From NCBI GenBank assembly GCA_947561715.1, contig OX387203.1:4216001-4280000 (forward strand): a DNA stretch of 64,000 nt, given 5' to 3'. A model generated the notes under the pieces. That model saw only the letters and a program-made list of their open reading frames with translations. It ran no database searches and had not been told where the DNA came from. A program made the translations under genes and the position numbers. This DNA is from Ascidia mentula (Eukaryota > Chordata > Ascidiacea > Phlebobranchia > Ascidiidae). Each line of letters begins with the position of its first letter. The stretch's first letter is position 1. This document shows positions 43,076 to 55,843 of this stretch, in pieces.

Positions 43076-46000
43076 TAATATAGCCGCCTCCACTGGAAAA
43101 ATGAAAACGAGGCGCCCATGGGTGTCCGTGCTATTTTATTTCATTTGTATGTATAGTTCATCTGCGTGGTTGTTTTTTTGTGCAAAATAAACATGAGTTG
43201 ATTTTTGAGATAGTCGCCACAAATTGTTCGTTATTCAGCCACAAAACTAACACACGCAGGCCACAAAACGGGCGTACTTATTTTTGCCCCCAGTTTACTA
43301 ACTCGCTTTGCGGTAATCAAACTGATAAGTCTGACATACGAACATCACATAAAAATTATGGGACAAACTCAGTAAAATTTTCAAAACCATGGAGACACAA
43401 CCGCGATATCTGCGCCTTGTGTTTCAGACATCAAATGTACGGAATAATAATAAGTCAACCTGTAATCGTAGTATTCGTAGTGGAAAGAAATGATTGCGCT
43501 TTTGTGACTCTAACAACCACTGTAATTTGGAAAACGACAGCAACTGGCGCAAACGTCTGTATATTTTGCCGCAAATTACAGCATGCGGGGAAGTGCCTTC
43601 ATTCCCCATCTGATAAAGCTAAATCCCCTGATTTGCGGCAAACAGCAGAGGATAATTGAGCGTGCAATTTACTTCTCCGATACCCTTCCCTAAAATTACG
43701 GTCATTACCCTTTGAACAAACGCGCAAACCCCAACCTGGCAATTTGTTGTGCCACGCGCCCGCTGTCAGCCGAAATAAGTATAAAGGTGCTTCTTCGAGT
43801 TGTATTCCGTAAGCCAACGCGACGTGCTTATCGGTAAATCGCGATCTCCCATTTCCTGGAATCAAAATTGGCCGAGGGAGATGATCTGCGTTTAAGCGAC
43901 GCTCTTGTCGATGTTGCGACAGCGAGATTTATTGCTTTTCAACGCCAGACCATCGTTATGAAAACTTTCCACAGCCTGTAAAAGGAGTCTCGCCGCGGGT
44001 CGCGCGACCGAGCGCACGCAGGTGTCAAACCCACATCGACGAGCGCGCTTGCACCGCAGGGCTATCAAAACTTAGCCAGTCTGTTTCTTTTTAGAATGTA
44101 TGTCTAGGAATAGGACTACATGCCAATAGTATATAACCGAAAACATTGAAGTTCGAAATGTTTTGCGAATATTAACTTTAAAAACTGATGCTACGCAATT
44201 ACGCGATTAGGTTCAATTCGCGATTTGCTTTGTTTCAAACATGCCATTGTTCGGGCACTCGTAGGACACGTTGCTGTAATAAAACGCCACCACAACATAG
44301 CCAGTAGTGCGTGTTACACGCCCGTACGAAGTCAAACAACATCTGCACCTTGATTGGCAGCTTCTTTGTGCGGTAATAAACACCTGATGTGACAGTTGCC
44401 GGGAATAAGGGAGTATTAATCAAGCAACGGGCAGCTCGACGCGACCGTCGCGACACCAGTGTCAACAAACCGCGTTAGGATCGTCCCAGCTTAGGACAAA
44501 GGCCAACTGACGTGTTGGTTTTATGTTAATGCGTGGGCGACGATCGACTGTAAAAGCATCAAGCGAGGCGTACAATTAAATACAACCGTGTTACACGAGA
44601 CGGGTCTACGTGAAGCATATAGCTCTGTGCCACAATTACCCATGCACGAAAGTTCAAACGCTTACGATGGGTATTGTGTACAACGCGTTGCCATCCTCAT
44701 CCCAACAACGTAGTGCTATTTTTGCACTTTGTTTTTAGCCTTCCTATGGCGAGTGTGTAGAATACACAAGTGGGCCATTCTCTTTGTTTAATCACTTTAA
44801 TAGGTTGTTTTCCTAATTAGCTCTTGTTATGTAAGGTGAGCAGCGTGCGAAGCCAAATGCCAATCAAGGCCCAACCCAACCTCCAGTTGAGGCAAACGCC
44901 CCCAAATATAACTGATGACCTGCAAACAAACATAACCCATTGCCATAATAAGCGCCGCCCGAACTTTAAACGTGTATTACAGTGTCGGAGAATTCCCAAG
45001 CTGGACATGATTGTGTGTTGTGTTTGCATAGGTTGATTTCAGTCTTTCCAATTCAGTAGCGGCAATACGCAAGTGGTCCACACCCTCAGTAGGCTCTACT
45101 TGAATTATAACCAGCTCTTGCTATGAAAACACGTAGCGAGCGTAACTAACCGCCCGTAAAGGTATATTTTCTTTGGTGATTGCATTCCAATGAGAGAAAC
45201 CCTAATTGCGATTTCGGCAGCAATTGCTAAGAGTCGTGCTTACATAAAAATGCCATAGTTAAACCTGTTCATTGTGCGTATATGCATGTGCTGGCGTGCA
45301 CCTGAACAGCACACACTCGCTATTAGTCATAGTGGAGCGAAATTTAACCTAGTCATGATATTTAAAGCATGTAAAAACGATATGGAATGCTACTCGCACG
45401 TAATACAATTCTTTCGTAAAGCGATTGTTTGCAAAATTTTAAACGTGACAAAAAGCAAATAGGTATAGGCCACACTAACATGCCAGTAGCACGAATGATG
45501 TGATCCAGCGTGAGACCAACAAAGAAACGTTCCAACGTCACGCTCCATTGTCCAGGGATTGCAGCCGATTGCCTAATAACGGATAAGTTCTGGAAAGAGC
45601 GGGCCAGGAGCGCGGATAAGCGCGAAACTAGTTTCCAAGTCGGGCATGAAAAATGAGGTACTCTACGTCAAGCAAACACCAGGGGAAATCCCGGGTGAAG
45701 GTCGGCGGTGACGTGGAAGCGGTGGACGGAGAGGGGAATGGAATCGCGTGACTGCATTCACACAGACAACGCCCCAAATTCTAAATCGCGCTCACGATTA
45801 ACAGTTTGTTTATTAACACCTTGATTTTCTGGGCAACTAAATTTTGAATAGGATGGTATAATAGGTTACGTTATGCTTCCTCAACCCATATCGTCAAAAT
45901 CTTAAAATTATTACTATATAGCTACACAAATCTAGTTTAATGCCAGAAAAAACGTATATTGTGAACAACACTACACAGTGTTTTTTTGACAAGGCTCGGT

Positions 46001-49000
46001 GGCATAGCATCATATAATGCAAGAAATATGGCGTTGTTAGTCATTAATACTTGATCTCGTACATTAAGGCAATTACAAAACGTTTTATTTATAGATTCGC
46101 ATGCATGCAGTGACTTATGCATGTATTGAGGAAACAAATGCAATCAATTCCAAGCAATTGTGATGGAACTTGTTTCCTGCAAACAAACTAACAGGAGGTG
46201 GAAGCGTGTATAGTGAACTCGCTGACAGGCAATAACTCATGTCGTTTCGACGGGGGGTCCGTATTTGTTGGCGTCCGCTTAATTATGTATCTCTTTCGTC
46301 CGACGCCAAAAGCGCCGACGAGGCAGGTTCCAGACCACAGCGTGAGGCCTCCGGATTTACCACAGTCCGACCGAATGGGTTCAACAAATCACGTCCGTCA
46401 CGCGATCACATGTCGAATGCCGTTAGTCCTTCTCAACCTACTACCCTCCAAATTGCTTTAAGCGCTTGCTACCTTGAAATTGGCGACCACGGGGCGTTGG
46501 CCGCGGACATATACGCACTTCACGATAATCCGCCCTCCAGTTGCGACGTAAATGGATTTGGTGGGGACAAAGGTAAGCCCTGTTTAGCTTTGTGTGATGC
46601 GTGCCGCGCGTGTGTGTTCAGTACAAACCGCGACATACGAGTGCCACCGCCTTTACCAGTTAAGCGTGACAGTAATCTTTGATATATGGAGACACATACA
46701 ACTTCTCAAAACAAGAAACATGGAATTATGAGCAATCTGCCCCCTCTATTATAAATAAATAACGTAAATGTCTTAATTTTATCGGATGACAAGTACATTC
46801 ACGCTTCGACGAAATTTTCCTGACAATGAAGTGTGCGAAAGATTGACCAAAACCCGCAATAGAGATCACAGAACCTTGATCAACGCCAACGGCATGGCGT
46901 TTCACTCGCAGCCTAAATCATGTTTTACAAGTTAGCATTGGCAATATACGGGTGAATGAATTTCCTCCAAACGGCTGGAGTTGCCTTGTCATATGTATGA
47001 ACACAACAAGCAATAACCACACACCTACGTGTGACTCATGCAAAACTTAGCGCGTAATGTGAAACCACATGCGATATAATAGCGAAACTTTGTGTTGGCA
47101 ATTTGGCCGCGGTATCGAAACCAGAGTTCATTAAAAAATAGTATAGTTCCTCAACGGACAGGCGTTTCAGCGCCAGCCAATCGAACAATACACGTGAATG
47201 ACTGGTAATACAATCACGTGACTTGGGCTGTGTGTGGGCGTAACTTTTAGCGACGCTCCATGAGGTAATAATGTAATTGCTTCAATAGTGGGCGAATGTT
47301 TGTTCGTATGCCTACGGTAGCACGTTATATGTATATAGTTCAAGGTATACAGGTCGTTCAACTTACTGGTGCAAGATAACGCAAAACTTGCAAGCGTTGC
47401 AGTGTTTGTTACAAATGAAAACTCCTTTTTCATTTTTTTTTCAAATAAAATCCCATTTGTCCTAACTGCGAAGACAATGCGCATTTTCCTGAACCAGATC
47501 AGATTAAAATTCACTTTCCATTGAGCTAGATCAAAAACGATTTGGGTCCACAAACAATTAAATGAACGATTGACAAATGCGTAAACCCAACGAGCCCTTA
47601 GTTTAATCAGACGCTTTGTGGGGCTTTGGATAAATAGAAACACAGTTAAAAGCAAGTAAAATTCGATATTTTTTTTAAACTGTAGGTTGGGAAAAAAGCA
47701 GTGGACAGTATTGAAAAATAATTGCGAATTGAGCAAGTATGGCTTCACGTAAAATATCAATTGCATGTCGTGCCAATCGAAACCTTCCAAATGATTTCGA
47801 GCGTTTTTCGGTATATTAAGTTAAGTTATATTTTCGGGTTGGTGAAACAACTAAACATGGCGCCCCGCGATAAATCCGTCAATGTTTTATGCAAATTAAC
47901 ACCCGAACTTTCGTGTCGACGGCAAATGCAAATGCGAACGTGCTGAGCAGCCATGCACCTTTCGGCCTGTGCGAACCATGAGAAAGTCCCCCAGGCCAAA
48001 TATCGCGGAGATAACGATTATTTGAGAGCTTTGCAATACACAGAGCCGTAGTTCAAACAGAGAAAAAACAGACTAACCACTTAACCCAACAAAACCTATT
48101 AACCTCGCGTGCGAAGTAGCGTGCTTCCTTATAAGGAATGGGTCGGTATGGAGAAAGCCACCCTCCGTTTCTCTTGCGATCTGCGGATCCAGCGTGCGCG
48201 ATTAAACGGAGCTACTTTCCTCACACCTGCTTGCCACCGCCTACACGATCTTGGCGGCTCGTTAATTGTGGCCTGCTGCTTGTTTAGCCCAAAATCGAGT
48301 TTACAGTTTTCCTAATACGGGCATGCAGGCAGACGACACGAAATACATCGAAATGTGTTAATTATTTCGTGTCGGCAATCGATTCAGAAGTATAACGGTT
48401 TCCAAGCAAACTCGTTTCAACCTGATTGCAAAAGTCCAAACTCCAACAGTTAAATTTTCACAGCCCAACCACGGCAAATACGTCTAGACGATCTGAAAAC
48501 TTTTGTAGTTAAAAAACTTTTGTCCGCACAGTGGCCTCGAACAACGCCCCACCTATAAAGCAGCTGTTTGAAAATCCCTCATTAAACGAATTCGAAAAAA
48601 CTTGTTTATTCAAAGATATATCGGTGCGTGCATGCTATTGTAGGGTATGTGGGATGTGGTACTTCCGACCCGAAAAAATAACCATTGTCAACAATGATCG
48701 GTATCAAATGGCGGTAATAATTCATTGCAATACGAAAAATTTTCTGCCAAAAACTTTCTTAGTCGTTATATATACGCATATCGGTAAGAAACGGATTTTT
48801 GAGTGCATATACTTATCGTATATAATGCTGAAAGTAAAAGCCACATTAAACGTTCAGCGAGTGGTATCGTGGTTGTTAGACAGGCAATATGGGCCCATGC
48901 AGGCCTTCTTGGAATGAGTCACAATGCCGGAGGGCTGCGAATACGCACGGATTCCTATTAACCCATGTAGAAATACGCAACACAAGACTCACGCTTGTAC

Positions 49001-51553
49001 GCGCCTTCGGCACACAATCCCACCAGCTACTGGTAACATTTGCGTCAATCCTATGAAAACGCGTCATAAAACTACGTCACAACAGTTAAGAAGTCTCGCA
49101 TCTCTCGTGCCTGTACCGAATTTTTACCGTTAATTGGTTGCCCATTGGCGTCAAGGAATGGCCAATTCTTGCCCGTTGGCGTATGTCAGATTGTTGCAAC
49201 ACTAAGTTTCGGTAAAAATTCAAGCCTTGCGAAACTTCTCCATTTGAAATTATACGATGTCAACACATTTGTTGCTAAAAATCACAATTAAAACGAATTT
49301 GTCGAAAGTTTTTGGTAAGTTTAGTAGCACTTGCAAATACTGCATGTCACCAATACATTGTAAAAACCAGTTCTAAAATTGGACAACCGTTTGAAGTGCA
49401 AAAATATAAAAAACAGTCAAACCTTGGGAGGAACGCAGAATCTGCAAAAGTTGGCAACCCTGCAAAAATTGCAATAAAAAGAGCGTTGCAGAAGGATGAT
49501 GCAATTCCATGATAAATCCAGCACCTTCATGGACTCTATCATCAAGTGTATTTGCTTAAGTATGTTTAAACAGCCCTGATCAAATAAAACGACGACAAAT
49601 GATGGCCGAGAAGCGATGTTCAGGCCGTTAATGCGACGTCGCAACACAATTACAGCCCATAATTTCGTGACAAGTCGCTGGTAAACAGTAAAGCCATTAA
49701 CCCCACGCATTATAAGTGCAAAGTCGAACAGCTGCCGTTAACATTGTTCTTTTTTATAGCCAGGTTATTCTTACGTTACAATAACATTTGTGCGTCATAA
49801 ACGTTAAATTTACAAGATTTAAAAATCGCATAGGGTGGAGGTGGGGTTTGAAATTTAGTTAACTTTGACTCGAGCGATTGAAGCGCTTTTGGGGGACATT
49901 AATATGACCGTTTAGTTGCCAAATTAAAGCAAATGAATAAAAGCAGCAGTTTCGGAAAAATACTGCATCGATGGAAGTAAAAAGCATATTTTATTGTACA
50001 AGGACAAAATTAATCTAACCAAACAAAAACAAGAAGAGCAGTAAATTGACTAAACATTATGCATGGTAGCGCCAACAGCAAGTTACAAAAAGATCAAAAA
50101 TGTGCATGGTTACACACTGTCAAGTATTTATAGATGGTATAAATATTTGACCGTGTGTGTGACCATTAACATTTTGTTAATAGAGTATTTAGGCTTCCAA
50201 CTACTATGTATAAGCCAATCACCAGCTGCCAATCATTCATGTTGTTAGATGAAAACCCATCGCAGTAGAATTGTGTTCAATAATTAGTGAGCCGCAACCT
50301 AAGGCCTCGCGTCGGTGTGAGTCATAATCACTTTATAAAGGTCAACGAGTCATGTGTGTCTTGGCTGGTTGCGCGCGGTGACTGTTTTTGTTCTGTAACG
50401 AACGCGGCTGCCTAGACTCCGCGGGAGCGGGACCTCTTCGACGAAGTGCACACTTAATTAATATTGTTAGGAGTACACGCATATCGTAGCGGGTTAACGT
50501 GCGGCAAACGCAGTCGCATCTGCAAGCAATGAAAGTCAACAAACCGTCGCTCTATTGCTTGTCGCTCGTTCTCCGAGTGTTGTATTTTAATGACACCTGA
50601 GCGCGCGGTTTCTGTTCACTATTGACTTTTAGGCCGAACATGTCAATTGTGCTGCAACAAAGGCTGCTGTGACGACGCATGTCGAACTTTGCACATGTTT
50701 TTTATTTGCTTTTTTTGTTGTTTTCGACAAGTAGACAAAACAAAATAGGAATCCAAAAATTGGGAAAAAAGTGAAAAAGAAATGGCTGCTACGGTTAGCC
50801 AGTCGGGCAGTCCATTTAGACTTGGGCAAATTACTGCTTTCCGGAGCATACTGAACGCCAGCATTCAAGTGAAGCCCAGACAAGAGCAAGAGCCCGTCAC
50901 ACGCACGCTCATATGATAACAGACAAATTCAAAGCAATATTCAAATATCAAACAAAATCCTCCGCATTTGTGTTATGTTCCCGTGCCAGCACATTTTCAG
51001 CAGTTTGTTCCTATGCACAAGGCACAGCGGCGCACAAAAAAAATACGGCTACACACGCGTTTGGCAAGACGATCCACACATCGGCGCTTTTTAGGGTATT
51101 ATATATGGCACCAGCAGGCAAGTCACACACTATAAGCGTGCCCCAGGCTTCACTTTATCCAACACAACAGTCAAAAGTAAAATCTCAAAAAAAGAAATCA
51201 ACAACAAGGAAAGCAGCCTTCAGCATACCGAGCAGGGGCGTTTGTGGCGCACCCGGAACTCTTCACAATGGTCGATACCAACACAGCGTTTCAAATAGAG
51301 ACAGGACAGCGCGAAAAGAATAAAGAAACGCATTAATAGACTATACACGGTATTCGAACAAAGAATTAAGTTAAAGACAAAAAAAAAATAAAACTCTGTA
51401 CAGTATATGAAACCTTGCAAGGAATGTTCACTCCAATTGCTGAAAGTCCAGCATCCAATAAATAAAGTTCCGTCCCGTCATCAAATAAAAGTTTAACAAC
51501 AGTCAATGGGCGCTGCGAATAACCTCTGTACAATCGCCATAACCTCCGGGCGA
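43076..51553. other. Spacer upstream of FBXO4-side genes and 3' of the second bZIP gene
   Basis: About 8.5 kb without a supported gene. The best frames are 46239-46682 plus (147 codons, running into a donor-like acaaag|gtaagc at 46573) and 47167-47790 minus. Neither has a domain or an exon partner. A perfect 12-base inverted repeat, gaatttttaccg, flanks 49119-49222. The last kilobase before 51553 is likely 3' UTR of the minus-strand bZIP gene, with a minus-strand AATAAA at 50701-50706. Confidence 0.4.
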
Positions 51554-53895
51554 CTACGTTTCGCTCATGCGGCGCAACACTGTATCCCGGGTGAGCCGAA
51601 CGTCGGTCTCAAGCTGACGGATTCTTTCACGAAGAGCTTGATTCTTGGATTCCAAATCTGCCGCCTGCTGCTCGTTGTGAAGTTTTCGTTGCTTACGTCG
51701 GTGTCGAGATGCTTTGCACGCCAAGTTGTTGCGGATTCTTCTGCGATCGGCTTTATGGAGTTGGTTGAATACGTCGTAGTCCAAGGCGTCCTGATCTATT
51801 TCCTGGAGTTCGAGGCCTGTTCCAGAGACTGGAAAGTCAGACTGCGTCGACGAAGAAGACATGGTGCGGCCGCCATAATGCGCCGACGGTTGGAACTGCA
51901 CCGTCGCGTCGAACACATCGTTGCTGGTGTCAAAATCAGGACAAGAAGACACGTTTGAGAGCTTGGTGTGCTGATGCTGGGGCACAACCGGAACGCTTTC
52001 GTACTGGGGTGCTGAGCCGAAGTGAAGTGGCATGCTGGAAAGCCACTGTCCATTTGATAGTTGTGGGATCGATGCCGGATTCTTCGTTTCCTGAATTCCC
52101 TGGCAAGTGGTTTGAAACGCGGAATTGGCGTCACCCGTTGATCCTGGAAACATAAATAAAATGTTTTAATCAGGGGGTAAAAGTATTTTCCTTTATATTT
52201 ATACATAAGGGTCGTGTTCGGCAAAACGTAGGAAAAAACATATCGGGTGTTTGGGTTTTTCTTTGCGCAATTCAATAAACTGTTTAACCGCAGTGCTCGC
52301 TTTCATTACGGTGGTGGTGCAATTAATAGCCGCTCCTTACTTAATTTGTGGGCATGCCTGGACTGGTTTAGCGCGCTCGCAACAAAACAAGGGTCAACGC
52401 ACTTTTGTTGTCATGCGATATGTGGCGCAGGCAAATCGGGCACGATCTAAACAGTTGGGAAATGCGGATAAGATGCGTTTGGAACCCTCTGCCACCTGTC
52501 CGTTTCCCGCGGCCGTCGGGCAAGTCCTGGCAAGCCGCTATCTCAACGTCACGTGCGCCCGTGTCCGCTTTGTCTGCGAGCGGAGACGAGACGTCGCCCC
52601 GCTGCCACAGGAAAATCATTTGTCGCGATTCCAAAATGGCGGACGTTCGCGCGCGCTCCGAATCACGTGACGGTGATAATATTAGGAAATTAAAATGGAG
52701 TTTTGCGAAAAATACCGTTGGCGAACGTTGCAGTATGACAACGTGTTAGCGCCAAAATGCGTGCCACGCACTTTCGTCAAAATAACGTCAACTTGTATTC
52801 GCCAAACTATTGATCTTTTGTCATCAGTCAAGCGACCAAAACAAGGCAGCGCAAAATGGGACAACGGTTATAATTGGTGGAATTGCGCTTAAACAGGCCC
52901 GAACGATGGCCAAACCCAGTCTTTAAACTTAATTTTGCACCAGCATGAAGTGGTTCCTACTTTGTTTTGCAAAGTCAACTCAAGACTCACCGAAAGATCC
53001 AACGGCGGCAACGTTGTCGGTGTAGGAATTTGCGGGGTTGCTTTGCATGTCGAAGTTGGAGGACTGCGGTGTATCCGGCAGATTTTTGTAGTGACCGAAC
53101 GGAAGGGTCATCGGACTGTTGGGGCCGAGAAATGTGAGATCGGAGGAGGGCTGGGCATTGGAAATGCGACAGTCAGTTGGCGTTGCTCTGTACTGCTCGT
53201 AGTCCATCTGCGCCCCTCTGTTGATATTAATGGGTTGACTCAGTGCATTTGGCGTACACGAGTTATTGGAGTTGTTTTGGTTGTCGGCGCCAAGTGTGTG
53301 GTTGTCAATAACCTCCAACACAGTGGAGATGGAATACTGGCGATGGAACTTCGGTTGTCCGAAAAGGAGTTCCATTGCGTCTGGTTGCTTCTCCACTCTT
53401 GTCATACTTGAAACGTTGTGAAAATTGCCGCTCGGGAACTCTGAGCTTTCTGCATCCATGGCAGTGCAAGGCTCGGGCGAATAATCGGCCATCATGGCGT
53501 GATTAAACGCATCGAAGGTGTATTGGCTGTCGCGATCAGCGTGCATCGTTGCAAGTGTGATGCCTTGTTGTGTTGTTGGTAGGGAGTATTCAATTTGTCC
53601 ACCCAACGCTTGGTCTGCAATCAAAACAAAAACTGTAAACGCTGCTTGTGCGCATGACTGAATCCTAGAATCAGCCAATGTTTTCATATTGGTTACAACG
53701 TACATCACAATTGTATAATAATGACAATTAACTTGCACGAACAAACAATATCAGCTATGTGTAGCAAGTAAGTACACCTGGCTAGTCTCTTTGTTCTCAA
53801 ACTGAATAAGTGGGCTGCTGTTAATTGCACTTACGTGGTTTGCTTATCTGCTGCTTCTCTGTATCGTCGTCGACCACTGTGAGCATGTGAACCAT
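51554..53895 (-). CDS. Second bZIP transcription factor, related to the 33-kb gene
   Basis: Three exons, 53895-53835, 53614-52991 and 52143-51554, all phase-consistent, give 424 residues. Exon 1 encodes MVHMLTVVDDDTEKQQISKP and ends in phase 1. The middle is Ser/Asn/Pro-rich with RQYSISTVLEVID, which matches RQSSLNMAIEVLG of the first gene in spacing (RQ-x-S ... EV). Residues about 352-421 form the bZIP: basic region RIRNNLACKASRHRRKQRK and a zipper ending DVRLTRDTVLRRMSET. Both genes share the unusual N-N-x-A-C-[RK]-x-S-R signature and the TR..[LV]L..M end, so they are probably ancient paralogues. The product should bind DNA as a dimer in the nucleus. CpG-rich coding sequence sets it apart from the first gene. 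The start is the first ATG of the exon; upstream leader exons are possible. Confidence 0.85.
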
Positions 53896-54971
53896 TATAA
53901 CGTTGTATAGACCTCGTCAGTCTGGCAAACTGAAGTAGAAAAAGTAAACCGTTCGATTGCTGTAAGTTACACGACCTTAATCGCACAAGAGAACACGTAG
54001 ACTAACCAGGCGCATCAATTGCGTAACCATATAAACCCAACCAAAATAGAAAAAAAGGTCTGCGCGTGTTTGGAGGTGCTTCCCCCCGGACTGTTTTTGC
54101 TCCGTTTCCCTACTGGGAGCGCTCCCTTTGTTTCTTTATCCTCTTGGAGCCAGACATGTCCTGACACGCCACGCTCTCTGGGAGCTCCTAATGCTCTTGT
54201 CAGCTCAACAATCAGCTGACGTTTGGGCTTTTGCAAAATAAATTGTTCGCGCTAAGATAAATCCTACACCAACAACTACAACTTGTTTGCCCAAGGTCAC
54301 TTGTTTGCCCAAGGTCAAGTCTGCTATGATTGGTCATAAAAAAATGCTTCCGTATGACTAAAATATTTCCAAGAAAGGAAAATACAGATAGGTTTGTTAA
54401 CCAGCACAGCATTTTGACACAATGCACTTGCTACCATTTGGGTGTGGAGGTCTTTTTGTCCTCGGTTGCGAAACGAAAAATCTTTCTTTAGCCACGAGAT
54501 GACATTTAGGTGCGCAACGCACCACCGACACCTGGGTATTTCCCTACCAGTAACTTTATGGCTGTAATCTCTTCTCACAGCACGTGATCAGAACAGACAT
54601 TCCGGCCGTGGTACGGAAATTGGTTTCGAAGGGGAACTGAATCATGTGTAAATCAAGTACCGGCTTCCAAGTATTTTCCGTTTCAAACGTTTGTATCGAA
54701 GAGAAAGTGGGTGTGGCTATTGTACATTTCAACTATAAGACAAGTTAAATATCATAAATACAAGCAAGTGGATCCAAATAATGATTTTTATGCGCTGCGT
54801 ACAAATGGCCACTGTTTCGACCTAGAAGGTCTCAGTGCAACGTGGTGCGACTCTTGACGACTTTGCCGACCAAACGAAAGCGTTATCTTTAAATGCCACT
54901 TCAGTTTTCCAAAGTTTTTATAACATGGCATCATTTTTACACTCAATACATAAAAGCGAAGCAGACTGAAG
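53896..54971. other. Divergent spacer upstream of the second bZIP gene
   Basis: Probable promoter region of the minus-strand bZIP gene. It holds the CAAGGTCA tandem repeat and an E-box CACGTG at about 54581. No coding exon is supported. Confidence 0.4.
54282..54317 (+). repeat. 18-bp tandem duplication carrying nuclear-receptor half-sites
   Basis: cttgtttgcccaaggtca is present twice in perfect tandem. Each copy ends CAAGGTCA, the extended half-site used by monomeric receptors such as the ERR and NR5A families. It lies about 0.4 kb upstream of the second bZIP start. Confidence 0.6.
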
Positions 54972-55185
54972 AATTATCCCAAATGAACGAGCGTTGTGCT
55001 GCCTGTTTTTCGCACTCGCAAATTGTCTGGCAGTATTTTTTGAGCTCTTTGGCAATACTAGCGGACAATCTAAGGATAAAATTAATACCTCTTGGGACGA
55101 TGTTGTGCCTACCATAGATTCTTTACATCTACAATTAATCGAGGTGGGAGTGGTTGCTCAAAAAGATAAAAAAGTAAAAAAGTAA
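54972..55185 (+). CDS. Candidate terminal exon or short ORF, uncertain
   Basis: An open frame without its own good ATG encodes a hydrophobic run (CCLFFALANCLAVFFELF) and then a soluble tail with NTSWDDVVPTIDSLHLQLIE, ending in a lysine-rich stretch. An AATAAA follows the stop by 50 bases (55236). It could be the last exon of a small membrane protein, but no upstream exon or homologue was found, and a second frame (54893-55117) overlaps it. Confidence 0.22.
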
Positions 55186-55451
55186 AAAAAATATAACAAA
55201 AGGTAAGATAATTGTGCACGTTTAAAATAGTCGGCAATAAAAGATGAGTTTATTGCATATAGCGTTTGAGTAGGGCTGGAACACTGTGTAAAATCATGAT
55301 TAGATTATGAAAAAGTTGTTTTTGACGCTTTTCAATGTATCTTTTTGGATGGCTAAAATTATTTTTAGCTTTATAGAGTAACTGCCACCGGGATTCCAGT
55401 GACGTTTAAGTAGTGACGTAACACTTGACGCATTTTTTCTGCGGTGTGTGG

Positions 55452-55505
55452 TTTTGTGTTGTTCGAGTACACGTACTATTTTGTGTTGTTCGAGTACACG
55501 TACTA
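55452..55505 (+). repeat. 27-bp tandem duplication upstream of FBXO4
   Basis: Two perfect copies of a 27-base unit containing gttgttcgagtacacgtact, about 0.35 kb before the FBXO4 start codon. Confidence 0.65.
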
Positions 55506-55843
55506 TTTGTGTCATTGTTGGCTCGCGAGGAGCATACCTGCTGGCTTATAGTTTATTGCGTTGGCAGGCTTACGTGGTGTTATGTGAATCTGAAAATAGT
55601 CTCATTGAAGCGGAAGTACAGATAACGAAAAATGAACAAACAAAACAACAGTGTGTCGTGTGTGCATCATAGAAGTGCGGAACATTATAGCACTAATCAC
55701 TCAATTGAATTGTAAAGTTATGTTATTTTGGAGTAACGTTTGAAAAATACCTGCAAAAACAGTTTTTTTTTTTATTTAAAGCAATGCTGTTAGTCCTGTA
55801 GCCTAAGTGTAGTTTTGTGAGTTTGTAAAGTACTGCTTTTTGT

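Noticed and set aside
43180..43659. Plus-strand ORF of 159 codons
   Set aside because: Begins without ATG, no domain, composition not protein-like.
46239..46682. Plus-strand ORF of 147 codons running into a donor-like site
   Set aside because: Partly protein-like, but a second frame is open over the same bases and no exon partner or domain is found.
47167..47790. Minus-strand open frame of 207 codons
   Set aside because: The first codon is not ATG; Phe/Leu/Trp-rich composition looks like translated AT-rich DNA; no exon partner.
48531..48917. Plus-strand frame of 128 codons
   Set aside because: No ATG at its protein-like start and no splice acceptor to supply one.
50913..51323. Plus-strand ORF of 136 codons
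   Set aside because: Antisense to the likely 3' UTR of the minus-strand bZIP gene; Lys/Ser/Thr-rich without motifs.
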